DNA of 64,000 bases, from positions 31,002,152 to 31,066,151 of the forward strand of contig NC_133536.1 of assembly GCF_048544455.1 (NCBI RefSeq). Reading direction: 5' to 3'. Both the position numbers and the translations under genes were made by a program. The first letter of the stretch is position 1. The number at the start of each line of letters is the position of its first letter. The notes below the pieces were generated by a model. The model saw only the letters and a program-made list of their open reading frames with translations. It did no database searches and was not told where the DNA came from. Below, piece after piece: positions 34,115-46,173 of this stretch. The DNA is from Silene latifolia (lineage: Eukaryota; Streptophyta; Magnoliopsida; Caryophyllales; Caryophyllaceae).

Positions 34115-36249
34115 CCAAATTAGATTCTTGAAAGAAAATTGGAACCCACGACGTGGGTTCAATTGTTCCCAAGATTTTTTGTGTCGAGCCTGAATGTAGT
34201 ATTTAGGAGTTTAGATGCTCAATTAACGCCTGTAATGGAGTTAATCCAAAAATATATAGCATTAAGCAAATGTTTACAACAATAAATACATGAAAGCTGA
34301 TAAAATAGAGTTGACTGACACTTGAAAATAACTAATACAGACTATCTGGATTTGACCATTATCTCGGCGGTTAGTTGTCCTCTCCAATCACCAACAGTGT
34401 TTAGCCTACCATTTATGTACCACCTTTATCTTCCTCCGAATATCCTGACCTCAATTATAAAAATTGTGATGGAGGTAAATTTGATTGCAAAGCTATCATC
34501 GAAAAGAATGGCTTGTAAGGAGACGGGGGCAGGAGATCAAAACTCCTCTACAATTGTCTTTCTTCAAGTTTATTAGGTGACAGCTCATGGCCTAAATCTC
34601 AAAGTACACCAAGCACACATCATCTCAAATGAACCTGTTTAAATGGCTCGATTAGGTTCTTTAAGATATATTTGCTATTCATGTGATCAACATGATAAGA
34701 CTGTAGTGCAGAAGTTTTAGCCAAATTAAAATTACTAAATGAAAGAATGGAACAAAAGGAATCTATTCATGTGATTTGAATTACAAATAAGTTCAAACAC
34801 AAATCAAATGAATTACCAGAAATACGACTACTTATAGATGCTGCAACTAATAAGTAAACTCTCAGATGATGAATCCAAAAGAAACACAGTTTGTCAGTTT
34901 GGCTACAAATGCAATTATCACTTGGTTGGCATTACATCTTAAACTATATTAAAATGAACATTACTTGTATATGAAGCAATTAATCACACTTTACAAAACC
35001 TCCCATAGACCATAGTAACACAAAACCGACAACTAATTATTATACTTATTTTGTACGGGATTTTGCTATACTACCTAATACTCTAATAGGTAGCCATGCA
35101 CCATCCATCTATGTTCAAAGAAGTAAAGACCTATTCATAACAATGAACTTGTAAGCTTTAATTTACTCACCGCCTTTAATTTGAACAAATTAATGTATAA
35201 ATGACCGAATAATAATGGGGAAGTTATGATTACTTACCGTAACTGGTTATCCCATTGCTAATAGCCTAATACTGCACGAAACTGTTCTTACCAAAGTGAA
35301 TCAGATGACCTCTCGATGCAACCAAATGTTCCTAATATGGTTGTAGCGGAGCAACTTATCCTCTATCCTGCCTTGTAGGAGTGCAATAGTTAATTGATGC
35401 CGAACATTTCCCCATTGCTGGCATCCAATAAGTTAAATCAAATATTAAGAATCACCATTACGACCCTTCTAATATCGAGTATGTCATGTGCTTTCTTTTA
35501 TCTTCTTCCAAATTAGGAAAATGTCATGTGCTTTCTTTTATCTAACAACCTGTAGGTCATAGAGGAAATCAGCTAGTATGACAGACTAACAGAGAAATAC
35601 GGTATTTCAAGGGATCAAGAAAAAAAGACATCTTGCCATAACTCAGAAAGGCTTATGTATACTTCAAATTTAAATTCATCATCAAGTCGATTTTTTATGT
35701 AAGTTACCATTTATAAAACGTCTTTCATTGATACAAATCAAACTAATTCGGCAATAGTTCCTTTTTTTCTTTCTTTTAGCATACCTCGTTTGATTTTAAG
35801 AATTAATTCACATTAAAAAAAAAATCTTAGTTCAAAATCTCTGTTTTCGCAAAAACCATTCGCAATAGCAGCGGATGTGGCCTCGGAGGAGGAGCGATGA
35901 AGACGTTCATCGCAAAAACACAATCGCCGGCAGTCTAATCAGGGAGAGCGACGGAGATGTTCTATTCTGAAAAAAGTCTAGTAGACAGTGCAGTCTATTC
36001 AGCATAAAAACTGATGGCTCAGTGCCTCAGTCCCTCAGCAATTACCATAAAAGATCCACAACTATAACACAAATTTAAGACTGAACAGAAAGAAGGCGAA
36101 TCACACCCATACATAGGCAACCAAAATCCGAAACTAATCATTACCCAGAAATAGATGCCTCACCACAGTTTTTATGCAATAAGTATTGACAGCACTGCAC
36201 TCACCTAATGAAACTACATTATTTGCACGAATTGTGATCACTTATTTTA
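34115..36249. other. AT-rich DNA without recognised genes
   Basis: A duplicated phrase ATGTCATGTGCTTTCTTTTATC lies near 35479 and 35520. A less AT-rich piece (35870-35960) could be a gene scrap. Nothing else is supported. Confidence 0.5.
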
Positions 36250-36986
36250 ATCATTTGCTCTTCTTGATTTTGTTTTGCCATATTTTGACCCGTCTCGCTT
36301 ATCTCGGTCTGACTCGACTCGGTACCTACACAATTAAATAAAAAGAGCATTACCAAAATTCCAAAACCCATAAGAAATGACATTAATTGAAATACTTATT
36401 CAACTATTGTGCTAGTTCATTACAAAATATGAAATAATAACTGATCATTCTGACAGAGAAGACTGAAAGATGAGATCTTGAGAATAAGGAAATGAGAAAA
36501 TAAAATAAAAAATACTTCGTAGAGAAACAACAGTGAAAGGAAATGAATGGGTGGCCTTACACGATGACACGATGATACACATAATATCCGACCATCAAAT
36601 TGAAGGGCAAAATAGTCTGATTGGAAATAAACCCAGTGTATAGACGTCTCTTGACCCACCATCTCGATCTTCATCCCTAAAATTATTCGTGATTGGAATC
36701 AATAGTCAATTAACCACAACACAGAATGGGGGCAAAATTATCAGTAACGGCTATTAAGTGAACCAAAAGTAACTCAAATCATTCCTCAATAATATAAAGT
36801 TAATAATACAGATAATCAAAACCTTGAAAAAGATGAAGATGAAATCAACGAATGTCACGAAATGTTAAAAAATGTCAACATAGAAGTCATTCAGAAAAAT
36901 TTGAAAGTGATGGAGTTAGTAAGCGAACTAAAGCTCTAGATGATTAAAAATGGCGGAAATTGAAGGAAAGGGTAAAGATTATCACC
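36250..36986 (-). pseudogene. Exon-like gene fragments, unrecognised
   Basis: Minus strand. A leader ends at 36986 in ACAG before GTGATAA, with an ATG seven bases before the junction. A 116-base exon (36676-36561) lies between a TTTTAG acceptor and a CGT/GTAAGG donor and reads KIEMVGQETSIHWVYFQSDY, then FALQFDGRILCVSS. A third block starts at 36325 after a TGTGTAG acceptor. Splice signals are good and the middle exon looks like real protein, but I do not recognise the family and the frame into the third block is unclear. It may be a host gene's 5' end or a piece captured by the Helitron-like element whose end is at 33535. Confidence 0.35.
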
Positions 36987-37261
36987 TGTCATGGCTGTCA
37001 ATCTGCCATAGAGCTCTCTTTCGAGGTTGTTCTGGTCAAGAGATGTTCATTGTCTTCTTTGGAGTTGTAGGCTATGAAAGTTGGAGAGTATTAGCGATTT
37101 GCTGAGTATGACGGTGTCTAGAAGTGGATTGTTGGAGATCTGAAAGTTGGAGAGTATACTGTGAATTGAAATTTTGCTTTGAGAAGAGAATTAATTTGCT
37201 GAGATAATAATGGTGACAGGTGGGTAGAAGAAGTTTTAGAGACATTTTTTTGTTAAGCACG

Positions 37262-37837
37262 CTTCCTTTTGGAAACTTGTACTACTTTGTAAATATGCAG
37301 TGACTTGAGACTAATTTACCCATGTGCTTTTTACCAATTAATTGTACTGTCATTCTCAAGTAGCATAGAAAATGACAAAGTGTCACATTTAATTGGACTT
37401 TTTTTTTTCTTTTTTTTTTTTTTTTTTTTTATGATGTGGCCATATTGCAAAACCGTGATTGGCTCAAACAAAACTGATTTTGTGAGGTTGAATGTGAGGG
37501 CTGCATTACCTTAATTCTCAAAGGAGATTGCGCCACCTCAGCAGTTTTACAAGATTCTTTTATATATATAATGAATAATGATGAGTTTCACTTCAACTCA
37601 TATATTAATATCAAATTAGAATTGTAGATAAAAATTAAACTATAAAGCTTTTGTCAAATATATAAATACACCATTATGCACATTGAGTCATTGACTATTG
37701 TTCGTATACAATAGTTATTGCATAAGATAGTCTTATAGTGTAATACGATTCCATGTGTAAAGATAACTCTTTAATTAGCAATAAATTAACAACTTTGTTA
37801 CAAAAGTGGACGATCTTACCTTGAGATTGTCTTATAG
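37262..37837. other. Non-coding DNA with a long T run
   Basis: A T-rich run (about 37400-37430) and short AT repeats are present. No gene is supported. Confidence 0.5.
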
Positions 37838-38520
37838 TTTTTTTTTTTTTTTTTTTTTTGCAGCTGTAAAAAAAGTGGATTACATGCTCATTGTCCTTTT
37901 AGCTAAACAATGAGCTCGTTTATTAAGATTCCTAGGTACAAAACTAAAACATAAACAGTGAAAAAATGGGAGTAAGGTAGCAATATCTCCAAGCACCCCT
38001 TTAGCAAGATGATGTTCTTGTTCAATCCCTGCAATTTGGTAGAGCACCTGTAGACAGTCAGACGAAATGTTCAAATGAAATATCCTATTACGGACTGCCC
38101 ATTCGAGAACTTTCCTGATACCAAGAGCTTCAGCTTGACTTGCCGATTCAGCCTTGAACTTGCTTCCCCCCTCAAACAAAATACTTCCTTCATTACTATA
38201 AGCTACCCAATCGGCAGAAGCCTCCAAATTATCGAACCAACTAGCATCAACCTTAATGCGAGTTATCAGGCATGACGATTCCTTACCGATGAGATAGAAA
38301 GGGATAAAGTTTTTTATTTTATACCTGAGATCTTCCTTTGGACTTAGCTCATCCACCCTCCTCCCTTTTAAGTCAACATTACCCAACTGAATTGCTTCTA
38401 AACCATAGTAAGATGATTGTGAAACTAACTTGAAAAATACATCTGAAACTAGTCTCACACCTCTAAAAATGATATTATTTCGTAGCACCCATATATTCCA
38501 TATAATAATTAAGGGTTAGA
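37838..38520 (-). pseudogene. 5'-truncated LINE fragment: RNase H domain
   Basis: The minus-strand open stretch 38488-37880 begins LRNNIIFRGV, the linker typical after the zf-RVT domain of plant LINEs. It continues into a plant RNase H-like domain (RVT_3): IKVDASWFDN, AESASQAEALGIRKVLEWAV, SSDCLQVLYQI and VPRNLNKRAHCLAK. The catalytic residues Asp, Glu, Asp fit. A run of about 22 T (A on the minus strand) at 37838-37860 would be the poly(A) tail after a short 3' UTR. The endonuclease and RT are missing, as in most 5'-truncated LINE copies. It belongs to a different family from the LINE at 9.5 kb. Target duplications were not identified. It could also be a host gene for an RNase H-like protein, but the poly(A) favours a LINE. 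Confidence 0.7.
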
Positions 38521-40197
38521 CAACCACCAAAAAAAAAAGATTCCTAACTTAGTAATATCAATCATATATGGAACAGTATAAGAGTATAATAATTCGCTAA
38601 TCCTAGTCATACCGACCGCTTCGTGCTAACAAACCCCATTTATTAATTTGTAATATTGCCTAATTGGTTTTGTTTGTACAAATTTGTATCTAATTTTTAT
38701 CAAATTGATTATTACTGTCTGCTTTTATTCAATTAGTCATAATGAGCTTAGTATATTGTTTAATTTTTGATTTTTAGCTTTCTGTTCATTTATTTGTCTA
38801 TAAATAGTTTTAATCTAATGTCCTTTTTCCCCTTTTGCAGCATATAACGTCACATGTTGTCCCTAATAGTTTTTTTTATGTAATTTCTTTAGGGTTTTTT
38901 TCTCTTTTGCAACTTAACGTCACATGTTGTCCCTAATAGTTTTTTTTATGTAATTTCTTTCGGCCTTTTTTCTCTTTTACAACTTAACGTCACATGTTGT
39001 CCCTAACACAGATCCAAGATAACTGCGATGTTGATATTATCTACCAAGCAAATATTGATGCCAGTGATCTAATGGAAAGTTAACGTCATATAGTTTTAAT
39101 ACTCTCGCTGCCAAGTCCCCCATTACGAATGGGTTACAGTTTCAAGGCACAATAAATTTATTATTGGTGTAGTCAAAGGCCATAGATACGCCCATAAAAT
39201 TGCTTTTGGCATTGTCTAAGGCCATAGATACGCACAATAAATCATCTATATAGTTTTACTACTTAACCGTTGTACTTGACACCTCGAGTAATCAAATTTA
39301 TTGATGATATTAAATAGTAGTAATGTATATCATATGCCAATACTAGACGATCGTGAAGAGAAGGATGTTAAGAAACAATAAGAATCATTATGGCCAATAT
39401 TTTGAAATGGGTTAGCCTAAGTAGTTGAAACGTAAATTGTCATATATTGTCGAAACCTGACTGTTGGTTTCTGTTAACTTTGCCTTTTATTTTATTGGCG
39501 TTTTAATGGAAATTTGTAGATATTATTTTGCCTTTTAGTTACGTTGAATAATAGAAGTGATCTTATTTTTTGTATAAATTGTCATCTTTTATGTCACGAG
39601 TATTTGAATTGATAGTCATTGGGTCCAATAGAGAAATAATTGAGGTATACAAATTGTCATTTTTGTTGAAAGATAGATCGTTCAAGACTTTGTGTATCAT
39701 CAAATTTCACCATCATACGAAAATTTATCCATTCAGAGACCTCTCTCTAAAAAATGGATGAAGGTAACTAAAGAGAAAATACTCATCTAAAAATTTTGAG
39801 AACCCTTTATTCTACGAGAAACTATATGAAAACCAAGCATTTTAATTGAAGCGCAACGTTGAGGAACAATGAGTTGTATTTCGATTGAATTGAAAAGTTG
39901 AGAATGAACAATGAGTTGGATAAGTGAGAAATGACGAGAGATGGGAAATTTATGAAACGAATGACTCATTGTTGAAGACGGCCTTATAAGAACAAAAAAG
40001 CTTCATATTTTGTCTTTTATTTGCACAGGTTTTAGCATATTAGTGATTCAGTTAAAAAAAAACTATTTTAAAAGATGTTCATTATCACGCTGATACCTCC
40101 AATTCGCAATTTCATATCAATAACTTTAGTAGTTCATATATAGAAAAGGTGATTCATTTTAAACCACAATCTCATAATAAACATTTCGAAATTATTA
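38521..40197. other. AT-rich DNA without recognised genes
   Basis: It holds a 70-bp tandem repeat (38821-39010) and a partly repeated CATAGATACGC phrase near 39180 and 39223. Nothing else is supported. Confidence 0.5.
38821..39010. repeat. 70-bp tandem repeat, nearly three units
   Basis: CGTCACATGTTGTCCCTAA recurs at 38848, 38918 and 38988, each followed or preceded by T-rich sequence and TATGTAATTTCTTT. Confidence 0.9.
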
Positions 40198-40221
40198 CCT
40201 GGGCAATGCCCGGGCATGAAA

Positions 40222-40222
<1 letters not shown>
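40198..40222 (+). mobile_element. Helitron-like 3' hairpin running into a microsatellite
   Basis: CCTGGGCAATGCCCGGG then CATGAAATCT fits the same layout as the CTAG ends at 25792 and 31962. The CTAG itself has been replaced or overrun by (CT)n. Confidence 0.5.

Positions 40223-40319
<97 letters not shown>
40223..40319. repeat. (CT)n-(AT)n-(AG)n compound microsatellite
   Basis: CT to about 40248, AT to 40299, AG to 40319. It forms a long self-complementary stretch and marks the left edge of the inverted-repeat element. Confidence 0.95.
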
Positions 40320-40320
<1 letters not shown>

Positions 40321-41649
40321 GAGATCAAGTGAGTCCACCTCCAACCTTTGAGTCCCTAAGTCCTCTTGAGGGCCATTGAAAAGATGAGATGAGAGGTTGA
40401 GATTGAAGGGAAAAAGTAGGGGATTAAGGCTAAAATAAGGGGATTGATACTAATTAATCCCTTTCCCTCTCTACCATCACTAATCAAACCCTAATTGCAC
40501 TATAAAACCCTTCTTTTTCCACCCACTTCTCTCTCATCTCACAATTATCCTCCCCCTTATCTCTCTAAAAACCAAAAAAAACTCAAATCCTCTCAAAAAT
40601 CGAACAAAATTCAAAAACCAAATAATTCAAAAAAATTTTCCCCCTCTTCCTCACCTACCCGACCCCACGACCACCTCCACCGCCACCTACCCACCACACA
40701 GCCCCACCACCACCACCACGCACCTCTCCTGCTGGCCACTCACACACCACCATACACCCACACACTCGTCGCCACCACTCCCACCATCTACCCACACCCG
40801 TCACCACCACTCCCCGCACACCCGTCACCACCACTCACACGACCCGACCAAAAACGCCACCGCCCACACCGACACACACACCACGCCCAAACCCACGACC
40901 ACCACATATCACTCACAAAAACCTCCTTCACTCACCCCTGCCCGTCACAGCCACGACCCCTCGACAACCACCACCACCAAATACAAAAAAAAAACGGCGG
41001 CTCTCATTCTCTGACCACCGCACTCAAAACGGCGTTTGCTTTTCCTCTTTCTCTGACCACCGCACTCAAAACGGCGGCTCTCATTCTCACCTTCCACCAC
41101 CAATCTCACCACCGCACCCCCACGTACACCACCACCGCCACCACGATGAAACCGACCACCACAATCACTAGATCTGAAAAAAAACAAATCTAAAAACCCT
41201 TTCCTCCCCTCCTCTGCCGCCTTCTCCCTCCTCCCTCCCCCTCTCCTTCTTCACTTCGCTTCTTGCCGCGGCTGCCACTGTCGCCCTCCACCACCACAAC
41301 TTTTCTCTCTTTCTCTCTTTCTCTCATTCTCGTTTTCCTTTTTTTTTTTTTTTTTTTTGATTTGAGAGTTGTGTTGACTGTTGAGTTGTGTTTGTGTTGT
41401 TTTGTTTTTGTAAGTTGCATTTTTCTTTTTTAAATGTATTGTGTGTGTTTTTTTTGTTTTTTTCCTCTCTTTCTCGTTCCCTTTTTTTTTTTATGTTTTT
41501 TTGTGTTTTTTTTTTTCTTATTTGTGTTTAAAGACAACTACCACATTTTATTCTTAGATCTAAAAAAATATATAGTAGATTATTGAAAAATAATCATATT
41601 GTCATGTTTTTTATTATTAGATCTAATAAATATATTTATTTTCAGATTT

Positions 41650-42045
41650 ACATTCGTATTCTATACATTTTTGTCAGATTTACACTCCTAATTCTTTAGA
41701 TTTACACTTGTATTTCCTCACATTTACACTCGTTTTTATTTAAATTTACACTTGTATCTCCTCGCATCTACACTCGTATTTCTCTTAAATTTACACTTGT
41801 ATCTCGTCACATTTACACTCGTATTTCTTTAAATTTACACTCGTATTTCTTTACATTTACACGCATTTTTCAGATTTACACTCATATTTTTTAACATTTA
41901 CACTCATATTTCTTTACATTTACACTCATAAATCTTAACATTTACACTTGTATTTGTGTACATTTACACTCATATTTCTTAACATTTACACTCATATTTC
42001 TTTACATTTACACTCGTATATCTGAACATTTACACTCGTTAAATT
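41650..42045. repeat. Short-period repeat array, ATTTACACTCGTATTTCTT
   Basis: About 18 irregular units of 18-24 bases built on TTTACACTCGTATTTCTT. It is continuous in theme with the 104-bp array that follows, which uses the same ATTTACACTCGTA core. Confidence 0.88.
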
Positions 42046-42185
42046 TATATATATTTGGACTCTTATTTTCGTGGATATGAGTTGGTGGTGGCGGACGGCG
42101 TTGGTGGTGTTTGTTGGGAGTCGGACTAAAGTTTTAATCGTAAAAGGACCAAAGTGCCAAAGTCACACTCAAAGGACCAAATTTA

Positions 42186-43012
42186 CACTCTTAAACCTTC
42201 AAATTTACACTTAAAGTACTACATTTACACTCGTAAAACCTCACATTTACACTTGTAAAATGTTAAAATTATATAAGTTCAAAATTTCCGTCACAAAAAA
42301 ACAAATTTACACTCTTAAAATGTTACATTTACACTCGTAAAATATCACATTTACACTTGTAAAATGTTAAAATTATATAAATTCAAAATTTCCGTCACAA
42401 AAAAACAAATTTACACTCTTAAAATGTTACATTTACACTCGTAAAACCTCACATTTACACTTTTAAAATGTTAAAATTATATAAATTCAAAATTTCCGTC
42501 ACAAAAAAACAAATTTACACTCTTAAAATGTTACATTTACACTCGTAAAACCTCACATTTACACTTGTAAAATGTTAAAATTATATAATTTCAAAATTTC
42601 CGTCACAAAAAATCAAATTTTACACTCTTAAAATGTTACATTTACACTCGTAAAACATCACATTTACACTTGTAAAATGTTAAAATTATATAAATTCAAA
42701 ATTTCCGTCACAAAAAATTAAATTTACACTCTTAAAATGTTACATTTACACTCGTAAAACATCACATTTACACTTGTAAAATGTTAAAATTATATAAATT
42801 CAAAATTTCCGTCACAAAAAATTAAATTTACACTCTTAAAATGTTACATTTACACTCGTAAAACATCACATTTACACTTGTAAAATGTTAAAATTATATA
42901 AATTCAAAATTTCCGTCACAAAAAATTAAATTTACACTTTTAAAATGTTACATTTACACTTGTAAAACATCACATTTACACTTGTAAAATGTTAAAATTA
43001 TATTTCCGTCAC
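42186..43012. repeat. 104-bp tandem repeat, about eight copies
   Basis: The landmark TTTCCGTCAC recurs at a constant spacing (G of CCG at 42290, 42394, 42498, 42602, 42707, 42811, 42915, then 43008). Each unit contains three TTTACACT-T(G)TAAAA modules, so it is a higher-order repeat of the shorter motif. Confidence 0.95.
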
Positions 43013-43313
43013 ATTTACACTTGTAAAACTCATACAACATTACATTTACACTTCTGAAATCTAAAACTCAAAACTGATTAATTAGGGGCTAGAGAGAGAA
43101 AGAAAAATTAATTAGTGTGTAGAAATTTGATTAGTGGTAATTTTTTTTGGTAATTTTCAATCTCAACCATCCATCTCAATCCAACCATCCACATTTTTTT
43201 CCTTTTCTTTTTAATGGCCTTTAATCAAATTCATCTCAACCTTCCATTTAGTCCATCCAATGGCCCTTAGAGGGACTTATGGACTCAATGTCCCATGTTG
43301 GACTCATTAGATC

Positions 43314-43317
<4 letters not shown>

Positions 43318-43388
<71 letters not shown>
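43318..43388. repeat. (CT)n-(TA)n compound microsatellite
   Basis: CT to 43347 and TA to about 43388; the right-hand partner of the microsatellite at 40223. Confidence 0.95.
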
Positions 43389-43394
<6 letters not shown>

Positions 43395-44553
43395 AGAGTT
43401 TTTTCGAGCGATCTGAGAGCGTCCACATCATCAAAAATTAATTTAGGAAAGTATCATAAATAATAATTTTTGATGTAAAAAATAAAGTGGAGAATCTTTT
43501 AATTATTACTATAATATATATATATTTCCTAAATTATATTCAAGTGATATTTCCAATTTTTATATCAAACTTTTACATTTTACTTGGGAAAAAAATATTG
43601 TTAAAAAATTATTAAAATAATATAATTAGCTTCGTGGTAAAAAATGCTATCATTAGAGTATAGATTTCATATTATTTGCACATATTAAAATTTTTTAGTA
43701 TGTAAAATTGTGTAACTTTTAGTGTGTTTTGTCCTACATTAGAAAATAACGTAGGTGTGGTGAATATACTACATATAAATAGTAGAATTGTCCCACATCG
43801 AAAGATATAAGGTGATGTGATCCTATGATTATAAATAGGAGACATATTTGGAACTTATGTATCCACCCAAAAAATTTCGAGTCTCATAAATATTATTTTA
43901 AAGAGCTCTTAAGATTTTATATCATTATCTACGATATGATATAAAAAATAAAGTGGAAATCGTTGGGAACTACCCGGGAAAGAGTTAAGAACATGAACAA
44001 AAAAATCAAAAAATACAAAACTAAAGGCTTTACTAATTGGTAGTCTCCTGACGTAGTACAAAACTAAAGATTTTACTAATGGTTGTCTTCTGAATGCAGT
44101 AATAGAGCGTTAATGAGTCGTTATATGTACGATGTAGAGATCTCTATCTAATGATCGAGACTAAGTGGTTTTACTTTCAAAGAAAAATAATATGTATACA
44201 ATGGTGGGGTTTTTTAAGAAGAGACATGTACTTTTTAGTATGTTATATGTCCCACATTGAAAAATAATGTAGGTGAGGTGAATATATTATGTATAAATAA
44301 TAGAACTGTCTCATATATATACATTTTCTATATTATATTAAAGTGATGTTTATAAGTTTGATATAAAAACTTTATATTTCATTTGACAAAAAAGTATCGT
44401 ATGAAAATTATATAATTAGATTGTGACAAAAAAAATGCTATCATTAGAGTGTAGATTGTATTGTATTTTCTCATTATTAAATCGGGTTGATGTCAAAGTA
44501 GATGCGGAAAAAAAAATGGTGTACTTAGTATGTTATTTGTCCTACATTGAAAC
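43389..44553. other. Helitron-like 5' end followed by a diverged duplication
   Basis: AGAGTTTTTTCGAGCGATCT at about 43395 is the 5' signature seen at 25820 and 28723. Beyond it two diverged copies are visible: ATGCTATCATTAGAGT...AGATT occurs at about 43646 and 44436, and GTCCYACATT..AAAATAA(C/T)GTAGGTG at 43730 and 44250, with a third start at 44530 cut by the copia LTR. No coding sequence is supported. Confidence 0.5.
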
Positions 44554-44635
44554 TGAAGGAAAAGTAGATCTATATACTTAACATATTCATATATGTTTTA
44601 TGTTAATTTAATCATAAAATTAATTGGTGATCTTA
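44554..44635 (-). repeat. Distal end of the copia-type LTR, cut off by the Athila element
   Basis: The sequence left of the Athila insertion should continue at 57372, because TGCAT is duplicated at both junctions. TGAAGGAAAAGTAGATC at 44554 would be the outer LTR end (TTCCTTCA on the minus strand). GAAAC (44549-44553) is then the expected target duplication. Inferred from layout only. Confidence 0.4.
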
Positions 44636-44640
44636 TGCAT

Positions 44641-46173
44641 TGATAGGCTTATCGCGTACCTATGCAAAAATAATTTCCCTAGATACAAGTTAATGTAGTA
44701 ATAGGGGTCGAACACAAGGAAACGGGAATTACGTCGTGAATTGCTATGGGTGGATTTTTATCAAGGTCGATTACGATTTGGTTTTAGTTTGTTTGGTTTG
44801 ATGATTAATGAAAATTGCAATGTAAATAAAATGATAAAAGATAGTCTAAAGGGGTCGGGTCACTCATGCAAAGGTAAACATATGAACATGATAAACTTGG
44901 TACTAATAATCTTGTCAATTACTTAGGCTTAAAGATACCCACCTTACGGCATTAGTATCAACCATAGACCGGGTCCTAGAAAAACTCTCGTCCACGACTA
45001 GGTCGTCCTACCATACATGCTTAGTCTAATTCAATTCCGTGCCTCTCGACTTTAGAACGAATAAACAAGTTTTAATCTACGACTACGGCCGATAATCAAA
45101 GATTAAGCGTAACAAAGCAAGCATGTGATGGAAGCAATTGATCAAAATTATTATAAACTTTGTTTAATCATATTATATGTTTGATTTTGCATGGCTCCCC
45201 TAGCCTTTAGACTAGAGAATTTAGCTACTCATACTAAGATATAAAATGCAAGCTAAATTGTAAAGAATATTAAACATGGTTATATGAATTATATTAATTG
45301 GGTGATATAACATATGAAAAGAGCAAAACTAAAGTAACAATTATAAAAACTATGTGATAACTAAAGCAATGATGTAAATTGTAAACTTGTAGTAAGAAAT
45401 ACCTTAATAAGGAAGACTTGTATGGAAGAACAAATAACTAGAACCAAAAGATTGAATAACAAATGCTTGAGAATCTCTTGAAATACAAAGTGTTGAATGA
45501 TTAACTAAGGAATGCTTAAACAACTTAAACTTGAAATGAAAACTAATGAGAGAAAACTTATAATGCTTGAGGCTTAATGTAGTAAATTGGACGTAAAAAT
45601 GGGATGCCCAAAACCTAGGAATACCTCTCCTATTTATAGGAGAGGAGGGGAATAACGTAAGCACCTACGAGCATGCAACCCCGATCGGGGTTGGGTGGCC
45701 CCGATCGGGGTCATGCGTTCCTCGGTATTTTGCCTTAACTCTTGATTAATTACGTGAGGAATCTCAATGCTTCGTTTTTAATGCTCCTTAATCACTCGGT
45801 AATGCTCTAAATTCCTAGCATCCTAAGCTCTTTTGGCATCCAATGCTTGCATCTCAATATGGACCTTCATTTGGGCTTGACTTTACATTTGGCTTCATTT
45901 GTAATTCCTTACTTCAATCCACTAATCTTCATGCAAAACCCAAGCAATCTTCACACACTTAGTCCAATATTTGGCCTTGTTTAGCTTAGTGAACTTGGTG
46001 TACAAAATCATAGGAAAAAGCCTCTAAATGCTTAGATTCCTACAAAACCATAACAAACACAACAATACACCTAGAACACAAAATTAGCTCAAAAATATAC
46101 TAATTAAAGTATGATAATCAATAGAAACCGAGCTAAAATGAGGGGTAAAAGTATATATAAAATGAACATATCA
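44641..46173 (-). repeat. Athila-like 3' LTR
   Basis: The same 1533-bp sequence as at 55834-57366 with four differences seen by eye. TG and CA ends are intact. Confidence 0.95.
45631..45711 (-). promoter_or_regulatory. Athila-like LTR promoter with paired palindromes
   Basis: On the minus strand CTATAAATAGGAGAGG (TATA at 45639-45631) lies 40-75 bases downstream of two palindromes, CCCCGATCGGGG, at 45698-45711 and 45678-45691. CGTTATT lies between palindromes and TATA box. An identical module is present in the other LTR. Confidence 0.6.

Larger units (their letters stand above)
40298..43347. mobile_element. 3-kb element with imperfect inverted ends inside microsatellites
   Basis: Reading inward from the left (GA)n, 40318-40410 (GATCAAGTGAGTCCA, TTGAGTCCCTAAGTCC, GAGGGCCATTG, GGTTGAGAT) matches the reverse complement of the right end (GATCTAATGAGTCCA, TTGAGTCCATAAGTCC, AAGGGCCATTG, GGTTGAGAT), about 90 bases with mismatches. 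Both sides are bordered by (TA)n. No transposase is seen. Inside are a TATA box with a CT-rich leader (40498 on), a His/Pro/Thr-rich low-complexity stretch (40495-41193) and two arrays of short repeats. A non-autonomous DNA transposon inserted in (TA)n, like rice Micron elements, is one explanation; a Mutator-like element that picked up a gene's 5' end is another. Confidence 0.6.

Noticed and set aside
40223-40319. Long hairpin of the (CT)n(AT)n(AG)n tract as a regulatory structure
   Set aside because: The self-complementarity follows from the microsatellite itself; no sign of function.
40495-41193. A 232-codon frame rich in His, Pro and Thr
   Set aside because: Its start lies on a TATA box (CTATAAAACC), the composition comes from ACC/CAC simple repeats, and no domain is visible. 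A repeat by-product is more likely than a gene.
42186-43012. Regular repeats that might suggest a CRISPR array
   Set aside because: Units are contiguous without unique spacers, the setting is a plant genome, and no cas genes are present.
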